From Alphaproteobacteria bacterium (GTDB lineage Bacteria > Pseudomonadota > Alphaproteobacteria > UBA828), in the NCBI GenBank assembly GCA_030604165.1, contig JAUVWK010000040.1, positions 1-13,076 of the forward strand: a stretch of DNA of 13,076 nucleotides. Reading direction: 5' to 3'. The translations under genes were made by a program, and so were the position numbers. Each line of letters starts with the position of its first letter. The first letter of the stretch is position 1. The notes beneath the pieces are model-generated. The model searched no databases. It was not told where the DNA came from and saw nothing but the letters and a program-made list of their open reading frames with translations. Below, in pieces: positions 5,890 through 12,346 of this stretch.

Positions 5890-7678
5890 AACGGTCGTGG
5901 CGCTCGAAGGCGGGCGCCAGAACGAGACGCTCGAAGAGAAGGCCTACGATGGCGTCGGCGTCTCCGCCGGTATTGCCATCGGTCCCGCGCATGTCGTCGA
6001 GCGCGGCCTCCTCGATGTTCCGGAATATTCTATTACAGCGGACGACGTCGCTGACGAGCTCACCCGGTTCGATCAGGCGATCGAGAAATCCATCAAACAA
6101 CTCAGGAGTTTACGGGTAAAGGCCGCGGCGTTGTCGGGCGCCGCCTCCGAGGAGCTCTGCTACCTGCTGGACGCACATCAGCAAATGCTTTCGGGCTCGC
6201 GCCTGGTTCGCGGTGTCCAAGACCGTATCCGCGAACAGCGCAGCAACGCCGAAGCGGCCGTGCAGGCGGAGCTATCGGAAATCTCGCACGCCTTCGCCAG
6301 CATGGAGGATTCCTATCTGGCCGGAAAGATTGAGGACGTGCGCGAGGTCGGCGGGCGCATCGTGCGCAATTTGATCAAATCGGAATACAAGGCCTTTTCC
6401 GGCCTCCCGTCGGGGACGATCATCGTCGCCGAGGAGATTACGCCGGCCGACACGGCGCTTATGGATCCGGCGCGTATCGGCGGCTTTGCCTCGGCGCTCG
6501 GCGGTGCCGAGGGACACACCGCGATCATGGCCCGCTCGCTCGGACTGCCGGCGGTGCTCGGGGTGCCGAGCCTTGCTCATGCGGTTCACTCCGGAGACAC
6601 GATCATCGTCGACGGTGTGCGCGGGCGCGTCGTGGTCAACCCCAGCGAGGCGACCGCGGCTAAATACCAGCGCCGACGCGAGGCGCTGCTTCGGCGTCAA
6701 CGTCAACTGGATCGCCTGCGCGGGGTTCCCGCGCTGACGCGCGATGGTGTGCGCATAACATTGCAGTGCAACATCGAGCTGCCCAGCGAACTCCCGCTGG
6801 CGCACCAAGCGGGCGCCGAGGGCGTCGGCTTGCTGCGCAGCGAGTTTCTCTACATGAATCGCGACGATCCGCCCAGCGAAGACGAGCAATATGTGGCGCT
6901 TCGCAGTGTCGTCGAGGGCATGGAGGGAGAACCGGTCACGGTGCGCACGCTCGATGTCGGCGGCGAGAAGCTCGCCCTTTCGCTCGGCCACCATATCAGC
7001 CCCAGCGTCAACCCGGCGCTGGGGTTGCGCGCGATCCGGCTCTCGCTGAAGTTCCAGCCACTTTTGGAAACCCAATTGGCCGCGATCCTGCGCGCCGGGG
7101 CGCACGGTGACGTGCGCATTTTGTTGCCGATGATCACCACCGTTTCCGAGGTTAAGCGGGTCCGCGAGGTGGTCGACAAAGTGGTGCGCAAGCTGAACCG
7201 CGCGCGGGTGGCGATCGCCGAGCCGGTGCCGCCGATCGGCGTCATGATCGAAACCCCGGGGGCGGCGCTGGCGGCGGACACACTGGCCAAGACCTGCGAT
7301 TATTTCTCGATCGGCACCAACGATCTGACCATGTACACACTCGCCATTGACCGTGCGGACGAACAGGTGGCGCACCTGTATGACCCGCTCCATCCGGCGG
7401 TGTTGCGGCTGATCAAGTTCACCACCGAAGCGGCCGCCAAGGCCGGCCTCGCGGTCAATTTGTGCGGCGAAATGGCCGGCAATCCGCGCTACACGGCGCT
7501 GCTGGTGGGCCTGGGCCTGCGCGACCTCTCGATGGCCGCGCCGAGCCTACCGCGGGTCAAGCAGCGCATTCTCAGCCTCGACGTCAAGGAAGCGCTCAAG
7601 CGAACCGAACAGATCATGGAACAGTCCGACAGCGGCATGATCGCCACCCTGCTGGACGACTTCAACGCCCTTCCCTAG
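5873..7678 (+). CDS. ptsI: PTS enzyme I (PEP-protein phosphotransferase)
   Basis: Enzyme I autophosphorylates from phosphoenolpyruvate and donates to HPr. The 601-residue protein has the N-terminal EI domain from about residue 26 (YDGVGVSAGIAIGPA), the phosphohistidine swivel domain with GGAEGHTAIMAR (active His215), and the PEP-binding barrel with FSIGTNDLTMYTLAIDR near 478-494 and the catalytic Cys531 in NLCGEMAG. There is no GAF domain, so it is EI-like rather than the GAF-bearing EI-Ntr (PtsP), although automatic annotation often uses ptsP for this family. The motif before the active His is AEGH rather than the TSH of E. coli EI. The ATG at 5873 overlaps HPr. The conserved domain begins later, so a start at the GTG at 5897 cannot be excluded. 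The stop TAG lies within the left end of a palindromic element. Confidence 0.95.
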   Translation: MTTKGETVVALEGGRQNETLEEKAYDGVGVSAGIAIGPAHVVERGLLDVPEYSITADDVADELTRFDQAIEKSIKQLRSLRVKAAALSGAASEELCYLLDAHQQMLSGSRLVRGVQDRIREQRSNAEAAVQAELSEISHAFASMEDSYLAGKIEDVREVGGRIVRNLIKSEYKAFSGLPSGTIIVAEEITPADTALMDPARIGGFASALGGAEGHTAIMARSLGLPAVLGVPSLAHAVHSGDTIIVDGVRGRVVVNPSEATAAKYQRRREALLRRQRQLDRLRGVPALTRDGVRITLQCNIELPSELPLAHQAGAEGVGLLRSEFLYMNRDDPPSEDEQYVALRSVVEGMEGEPVTVRTLDVGGEKLALSLGHHISPSVNPALGLRAIRLSLKFQPLLETQLAAILRAGAHGDVRILLPMITTVSEVKRVREVVDKVVRKLNRARVAIAEPVPPIGVMIETPGAALAADTLAKTCDYFSIGTNDLTMYTLAIDRADEQVAHLYDPLHPAVLRLIKFTTEAAAKAGLAVNLCGEMAGNPRYTALLVGLGLRDLSMAAPSLPRVKQRILSLDVKEALKRTEQIMEQSDSGMIATLLDDFNALP

Positions 7679-7728
7679 TGTCCCGATTCCGAAATTCGTG
7701 GGATCGAATTTCGGAACCATCACACTAG
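7675..7728. repeat. 54-bp imperfect palindromic element on the EI stop
   Basis: Left arm 7675-7698 and right arm 7705-7728 flank the 6-base loop TGGGAT. The outer 7 bases (CTAGTGT and ACACTAG) and the inner 12 bases (TTCCGAAATTCG and CGAATTTCGGAA) pair perfectly. They are separated by a symmetric 5-base mismatched patch (CCCGA opposite CCATC). The first CTAG includes the EI stop codon TAG. No T-run follows. The ends resemble those of the palindrome at 3541-3600 (CTAGTG[C/T]CCC), and its position relative to the upstream stop is identical, so they may belong to one repeat family. A role as transcript-end hairpin between EI and ahcY is possible. Confidence 0.75.
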
Positions 7729-7785
7729 TGGATAGGATCCAACATAGGGTACCCATACGATGCCCTAGTACCGGCCGGCTTGTGG

Positions 7786-7814
7786 TTGTCTGCGAGCGGC
7801 GCGGCTGGTAAAAC
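7786..7814 (+). promoter_or_regulatory. Weak candidate promoter for ahcY
   Basis: TTGTCT at 7786-7791 and TAAAAC at 7809-7814 are 17 bases apart, each with 4 of 6 consensus matches. The predicted start near 7821 lies about 65 bases before ahcY. The 209-base gap with a strong hairpin at its 5' end makes an independent ahcY promoter plausible, but this exact site is weak. The rest of the gap (7729-7785 and 7815-7861) shows GC-rich short repeats and no riboswitch that I recognise. Confidence 0.25.
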
Positions 7815-7861
7815 TCGGCGCGCCCGCGGGACGCGGCGCCGCCGCGCCTTTATCAGCAAAT

Positions 7862-7877
7862 CGAAATCAGGATTTCG
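7862..7877 (+). promoter_or_regulatory. Small hairpin abutting the ahcY ribosome binding site
   Basis: CGAAATC at 7862-7868 and GATTTCG at 7871-7877 are exact reverse complements. As RNA this would be a 6-bp stem with the loop CAGG. The right arm runs into the GGAG ribosome binding site at 7877-7880, so folding could mask it. As DNA it could also be a small operator. There is no direct evidence of function. Confidence 0.3.
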
Positions 7878-7887
7878 GAGAGCCTCA

Positions 7888-9183
7888 ATGTCGGATGGCA
7901 AGGACTATAAGATCGCGGACCTTTCGCTCGCCGATTGGGGGCGCAAAGAGATCAACATCGCCGAGACCGAGATGCCCGGGCTGATGGCGCTACGGGCCGA
8001 ATTTGGCCCGAGCAAGCCGCTCAAGGATGCGCGCATCGTCGGCTGTCTGCACATGACCATCCAAACCGCTGTCTTGATCGAGACCTTGACAGAGCTCGGG
8101 GCGGAGGTTCGTTGGAGCTCGTGCAACATCTACTCGACCCAAGACCACGCGGCCGCCGCCATGGCGGCGAGCGGCGTGCCGGTCTTTGCCTGGAAGGGCG
8201 AAACGGACGAGGAGTACGAGTGGTGCATCGACCAGACCATTCAAGGCCGCGATGGCTGGCGCCCCAACATGCTGCTCGATGACGGCGGCGACCTGACCAA
8301 GATCGTGCACGATCGCCACCCGGACTTGATGGCCGAGATCAAAGGCGTCTCGGAAGAGACCACCACCGGCGTGCTCCGGCTTTACGAGATGGAAAAAAAC
8401 GGCACGCTCCTGGCGCCGGCGATCAACGTCAACGACTCGGTCACCAAATCTAAATTCGACAACCTTTACGGTTGCCGCGAGAGCCTAGTGGACGGCATCA
8501 AGCGCGCTACCGACATCATGGTCGCGGGCAAGGTGGCCGTGGTCAATGGCTATGGCGACGTCGGCAAGGGCTGCGCCGCGTCTCTCAGAAACCAAGGCGC
8601 GCGGGTGTTGATCACCGAGGTCGACCCAATTTGCGCCCTGCAGGCGTCGATGGAAGGCTACGAGGTCTCCACCATGGATGACGCCGCGCCGCTCGGAGAC
8701 ATTTTCGTCACCGCCACCGGCAACTTGGACGTCATCACCCTCGACCATATGCGTCGCATGAAGGACCGGGCCATCGTCTGCAATATCGGCCATTTCGACA
8801 GTGAAATTCAGATCTCCGCGCTCCAAAACTACCCGTGGCACGAGGTCAAGCCGCAGGTGGACGAGGTGGAGTTTCCCGACGGCAGGCGGCTGGTCATCTT
8901 GGCCAAAGGGCGGCTGGTGAATCTCGGCTGCGCGACCGGTCATCCTAGTTTTGTCATGAGCACGTCGTTCAGCAACCAGGTTTTGGCGCAGCTGGAACTT
9001 TGGCAGCATTCCGAGCGCTACGAAAACAAGGTTTACACCTTGCCGAAATATCTCGATGAAAAGGTTGCGGCCTTGCACCTCGCCAAACTCGGGGTCAAGC
9101 TGACCCAATTGACGAAAAAGCAGGCCGACTATATTGGCATCCCGGTCGATGGACCTTTCAAGCCGGATAGCTATCGCTATTAA
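7888..9183 (+). CDS. ahcY: S-adenosylhomocysteine hydrolase
   Basis: AhcY cleaves S-adenosylhomocysteine into adenosine and homocysteine with bound NAD, removing the inhibitor left by methyltransferases and feeding the methionine cycle. From the ATG at 7888 the protein has 431 residues, a normal length. It shows the substrate-domain motifs HMTIQTAVL (55-63), SSCNIYSTQDHAAAA (77-91), DDGGD (131-135), EETTTG (156-161) and NDSVTKSKFDN (182-192). The NAD-binding glycine motif GYGDVGKG is at 221-228, NIGHFDSEI at 299-307, and the conserved C-terminus KPDSYRY. The ATG has GGAG at 7877-7880 at good spacing. An upstream in-frame TTG at 7780 would add 36 low-complexity residues and is rejected. It lies 209 bases after EI and about 100 before the DivL-like gene. 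Confidence 0.98.
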   Translation: MSDGKDYKIADLSLADWGRKEINIAETEMPGLMALRAEFGPSKPLKDARIVGCLHMTIQTAVLIETLTELGAEVRWSSCNIYSTQDHAAAAMAASGVPVFAWKGETDEEYEWCIDQTIQGRDGWRPNMLLDDGGDLTKIVHDRHPDLMAEIKGVSEETTTGVLRLYEMEKNGTLLAPAINVNDSVTKSKFDNLYGCRESLVDGIKRATDIMVAGKVAVVNGYGDVGKGCAASLRNQGARVLITEVDPICALQASMEGYEVSTMDDAAPLGDIFVTATGNLDVITLDHMRRMKDRAIVCNIGHFDSEIQISALQNYPWHEVKPQVDEVEFPDGRRLVILAKGRLVNLGCATGHPSFVMSTSFSNQVLAQLELWQHSERYENKVYTLPKYLDEKVAALHLAKLGVKLTQLTKKQADYIGIPVDGPFKPDSYRY

Positions 9184-9193
9184 CGCATTATCC

Positions 9194-9217
9194 GGGCCGC
9201 GGCGACCGCCTCGGCCC
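9194..9217 (+). other. Hairpin downstream of ahcY
   Basis: GGGCCG at 9194-9199 pairs with CGGCCC at 9212-9217. Inside it GGC (9201-9203) pairs with GCC (9208-9210) around the loop GACC, with one mismatch between the stems. It begins 11 bases after the ahcY stop. No T-run follows, so a terminator function is uncertain; it may mark the ahcY transcript end. It also sits immediately before the ATG at 9219, which argues against that ATG as the start of the next gene. Confidence 0.35.
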
Positions 9218-9284
9218 CATGGTGCCCGCCCCTGGATTTTTCCCACTAGGGCTGGGTAACTGGCAGCTCCGACGAGTGACGCGA

Positions 9285-11780
9285 ATGGATAGACTGCCGG
9301 CATTGGCCGTCATGTTCGTCGCATTCATGGTCCCGGCACGAAGCGCGTTCGCCGCGTGGGAAGTGGGCGACGGTGCCCTGATCGGCGTCGGCGTACTGGC
9401 CCTCGTCGGCTTTGTCTTGGCGGCTATTTTCGATGCCAAGCTGCGCCGCGAGCGCCGCGCGCGCGCGCGCGACGTGGCGCGACTGAGCGAAGAGCGGCGG
9501 AAGCAGGCCCGAGCGCTCGACGGCGTACCGATTTTGGTGTTCCATTGGCCGACGCACCGCATCACGGTCGGGCCATCGAATTGTCTGCTGTTCGGGCGTC
9601 GCCGAGGTTTATTCGGGCCGGACGATAGGGAAATCGAGGAGTTCCACGAGCTCGCCCAATATTTGCAGCCCGATGACTTCGCCAAGCTCAATCAGGCAGT
9701 CAGCGCGCTGCGCGCCGAGGGCACCGCCTTCCGGCTCGACTTGGCCAACCTCGACGGTAGCGGGGCGTTCGTCGCCGAAGGGGTCGGCCCGTCGGGCGAG
9801 GCGACGGAGCCAGGCGCTTCGAGCGTCAGTCTTTGGCTGCGCGATAGCACCACTGAAACCCAGGAGACCCACCGTGTGGAAGCGGAGGCGGCCGCGCTCC
9901 ACGCCCGCGCCATGCGCTTGCGGACAATATTGGATACGGTGGAGCTGCCGATCTGGCAGCGCGATGCCGCGCTCGACCTCGTGTGGTGCAATCAAGCCTA
10001 TGGCGATAGCGTCGAGGCCGGCATCGAAGCCGCGCTCAAGGACGGAGGCATCGAGCTCGCCTCCAACATCTCGCGCGCCGAGGCGCGCGCCCTCTCGCGC
10101 AACGCCCTGGCGTCGGAGAGCCAGACCACGGGGCGCCAGCATGTCGTGATGAATGGCGAGCGCCGTCTGCTCGAGATGGTGGAGTCGCCACTGGCCGACG
10201 GCCGCGGCACGATTGGCTGGGCGCGCGACATCACCGATTTCGAAACCGCCCGGACCGACCTGCTGCGCCACATCGACGCCCACGCCGAGGTGCTGGAATC
10301 GCTCGGCACCGCTATTTCCATTTACGGGCCCACGCAACGTCTCATGTTTTTCAACAGCCAGTTCGTCAAGCTGTTCCAGCTGGACGAGGCCTGGTTACGT
10401 TCGGAGCCCCCGCTGAGCGAGGTTTTGCAAGCTCAGAGCGATCTGCGGCGACTACCGGAACAGGCGGATTGGCGAGCCTATCGCGAAAAGATGGTGGCGC
10501 TGTTCACCAGCGTGACCGACCCGATCGAAGAGCTGCTCCATCTCCCCGACGGCTCGACCCTGCGCAGCGTGATATCGCCGCACCCCTTTGGCGGATTGCT
10601 GTTCATGACCCAGGATGTCACGGACCGCTTCGCGCTCGAGCGCTCCCACAGCACGCTCATGGCCGTGCAGCGCGCCACACTGGACAATCTATACGAGGCC
10701 GTTGCCGTGTTCGGGGCCGACGGTCGGCTCAAGCTATCGAATTCCGGCTACGCGCAGATGTGGAATTTGATTCCCAGCAACCTGGATGGCGAGCCGCACT
10801 TCTCCGAGATCGTTGAAATGACCAAGTATCTCATCGACTACGGCGACGACTGGGAGACCTACACGGCCGAGCACATGGCGCGGCTCGTCGAGCGCACGCG
10901 CAGCGGCATCCGGCTCGTGCGGCGGGACGACAAGGTGCTCGACTGCACCTTCGTGCCGCTGCCCGACGGCGCCACGCTGATCACCTATTTGGACGTGACG
11001 GACAGCTTCCAGGTGGAACAGGCGCTGCGCGAACGGACCGAGGCGCTGGAGACGGCGGACCGCCTCAAGACGGAGTTTATCGCCAACGTCTCGTACGAGC
11101 TGCGCACCCCGCTCAACACGGTCGTTGGCTTTACCGAAATCCTCGCCAACCAGTATTTTGGCACCCTCAACGAGCGCCAGCAGGAATACATCAAAGGTAT
11201 TCTGGATTCCTCGCAGCAGCTGCTATCTCTGATCAACGACATCCTCGACCTCGCCACTGTCGAGGCCGGCCTCATGGTGCTGGAGGTCGAGGCGATCGAC
11301 GTGCATGCGGTGCTGCACAGCATGCTGAGCTTAATTCAGGAGCGCATCCGCAGGAAGCAGCTCAATGTCACCTTCGAATGCGCGCCAGACATCGGGCCCT
11401 TGGAGGCCGACGAGCGCCGCCTCAAGCAGGTGTTGTACAACCTGTTGAGCAACGCGATGAAATTCACCCCCACAGGGGGCACCATAACGCTCGGCGCCAA
11501 GCGAAACAGCGAGGCGATCTCGATATGGGTGGCCGACACGGGCGTCGGCATCGATCGCGACGAGCAACGGGTGGTGTTCGACAAATTCTACCAGGCCGAC
11601 AGCGCGCTCGCGCGCCAGTCCGGCGCCGGGCTGGGGCTGTCGCTGGTCAAGAAATTCGTCGAGTTGCACGGCGGCCGCGTGGAGCTGGAGTCGGTGCCGG
11701 AAAAGGGCACCACGATCGTCTGTAGTTTTCCGCTTCGCTTCGCTCCGCAAGCCGTGGCCTACGGCGAGGCGGAACTCTGA
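9285..11780 (+). CDS. divL: DivL-like PAS sensor kinase homologue with Tyr at the phospho-His site
   Basis: From the ATG at 9285 the protein has 831 residues. It begins with a hydrophobic signal-like segment (about 4-22) and a second membrane segment (about 30-49), then a basic stretch. Three PAS-like regions follow at about 213-318, 333-450 and 463-578, then a dimerisation helix pair (590-668) and an ATPase domain (703-820). The H-box reads NVSYELRTPL, with Tyr604 (codon 11094-11096) in place of the phosphorylatable His. The N-box (NLLSNAMKF, 719-727), G1 (DTGVGI, 751-756) and G2 (GAGLGLSLV, 780-788) are intact. A Tyr at this site with N-terminal membrane anchor and several PAS domains is the hallmark of Caulobacter DivL (Tyr550), which controls the CckA-CtrA cell-cycle relay through DivK. 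Alternative starts in frame are the ATG at 9219 and the GTG at 9276; no start has a strong ribosome binding site. Confidence 0.85.
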   Translation: MDRLPALAVMFVAFMVPARSAFAAWEVGDGALIGVGVLALVGFVLAAIFDAKLRRERRARARDVARLSEERRKQARALDGVPILVFHWPTHRITVGPSNCLLFGRRRGLFGPDDREIEEFHELAQYLQPDDFAKLNQAVSALRAEGTAFRLDLANLDGSGAFVAEGVGPSGEATEPGASSVSLWLRDSTTETQETHRVEAEAAALHARAMRLRTILDTVELPIWQRDAALDLVWCNQAYGDSVEAGIEAALKDGGIELASNISRAEARALSRNALASESQTTGRQHVVMNGERRLLEMVESPLADGRGTIGWARDITDFETARTDLLRHIDAHAEVLESLGTAISIYGPTQRLMFFNSQFVKLFQLDEAWLRSEPPLSEVLQAQSDLRRLPEQADWRAYREKMVALFTSVTDPIEELLHLPDGSTLRSVISPHPFGGLLFMTQDVTDRFALERSHSTLMAVQRATLDNLYEAVAVFGADGRLKLSNSGYAQMWNLIPSNLDGEPHFSEIVEMTKYLIDYGDDWETYTAEHMARLVERTRSGIRLVRRDDKVLDCTFVPLPDGATLITYLDVTDSFQVEQALRERTEALETADRLKTEFIANVSYELRTPLNTVVGFTEILANQYFGTLNERQQEYIKGILDSSQQLLSLINDILDLATVEAGLMVLEVEAIDVHAVLHSMLSLIQERIRRKQLNVTFECAPDIGPLEADERRLKQVLYNLLSNAMKFTPTGGTITLGAKRNSEAISIWVADTGVGIDRDEQRVVFDKFYQADSALARQSGAGLGLSLVKKFVELHGGRVELESVPEKGTTIVCSFPLRFAPQAVAYGEAEL

Positions 11781-11833
11781 CGACGCGGCGCGCTTGCCCG
11801 CCGCCCGCCCTTGGTATTACAACCGACCCCGAG

Positions 11834-12346
11834 ATGACAGAGCCCGGCTCTACTGCGGAGCAGACCATCGCGCTCGACAGCCTTGCCGCGACGAAGCGGC
11901 TCGGGGCGAGCCTCGCGGGCCCGCTGCGGCCCGGCGACGTCATCGGTCTCGCGGGCGACCTCGGGGCCGGCAAGACAACGCTGGCGCGCGCGCTGATCCG
12001 GGCCCGGCTGGGTGTGGTAGAGGTGCCGAGCCCGACTTTTACACTGCTGCAGGTTTATGACGGACCGGGCGGCGCGCTCTGGCACTTCGACCTGTACCGG
12101 ATCGGCGATCCGGCGGAGGCCTATGAATTGGCTATCGAGGACGCGTTCGCGGAGGGCATCTCGCTTATCGAATGGCCGGAGAAGCTGGCGGGCGCGTTGC
12201 CGGACGACTGGCTGGAAATCCGCCTGGAGCCGGGGCCCACGCCGGAATCGCGCCGCGCGCGACTGCTCCCGCATGGCGACAGGGCGGCGGCGCTCTGCCG
12301 CGAGCTGACCGCCGCCTTCGCCTCGAGTGTGCCGGTCGATGCCTGA
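11834..12346 (+). CDS. tsaE: tRNA t6A synthesis ATPase TsaE
   Basis: TsaE (YjeE) is the P-loop ATPase that works with TsaB and TsaD to form N6-threonylcarbamoyladenosine at position 37 of ANN-decoding tRNAs. The 170-residue product has Walker A GDLGAGKTT at 41-49, the switch motif PSPTFT at 65-70, HFDLYR at 84-89 and the IEWPE motif at 112-116, all in the family order and spacing. It is slightly longer than E. coli TsaE because of a C-terminal tail. The ATG has only a weak GAG next to it and lies 53 bases after the DivL-like gene. Its last 8 bases overlap the start of the amgK-like gene (ATGCCTGA), implying coupling. Confidence 0.95.
   Translation: MTEPGSTAEQTIALDSLAATKRLGASLAGPLRPGDVIGLAGDLGAGKTTLARALIRARLGVVEVPSPTFTLLQVYDGPGGALWHFDLYRIGDPAEAYELAIEDAFAEGISLIEWPEKLAGALPDDWLEIRLEPGPTPESRRARLLPHGDRAAALCRELTAAFASSVPVDA

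Noticed and set aside
6272..7393. 373-residue minus-strand open frame inside the EI gene
   Set aside because: It is antisense to a conserved enzyme in GC-rich DNA. Its Arg/His/Asp-rich composition is typical of a shadow frame and no family motif is seen.
7798..7848. GC-rich inverted repeat (GGCGCGGC/GCCGCGCC) before ahcY as a terminator
   Set aside because: The loop would be about 35 bases and only three T residues follow. Such repeats are common in GC-rich gaps.
7679..7887. SAH or SAM riboswitch in the ahcY leader
   Set aside because: Looked for by eye; neither the SAH nor the SAM-II conserved core was recognised. A covariance-model search would be decisive.
9219..9284. Upstream ATG (9219) as start of the DivL-like gene
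   Set aside because: No ribosome binding site is visible, a hairpin lies directly before it, and the added residues precede a normal signal-like N-terminus that starts at 9285. It is not fully excluded.
8485..9303. 272-residue minus-strand open frame over ahcY
   Set aside because: It is antisense to the highly conserved NAD domain of ahcY. No domain motif is seen, so it is treated as a shadow.
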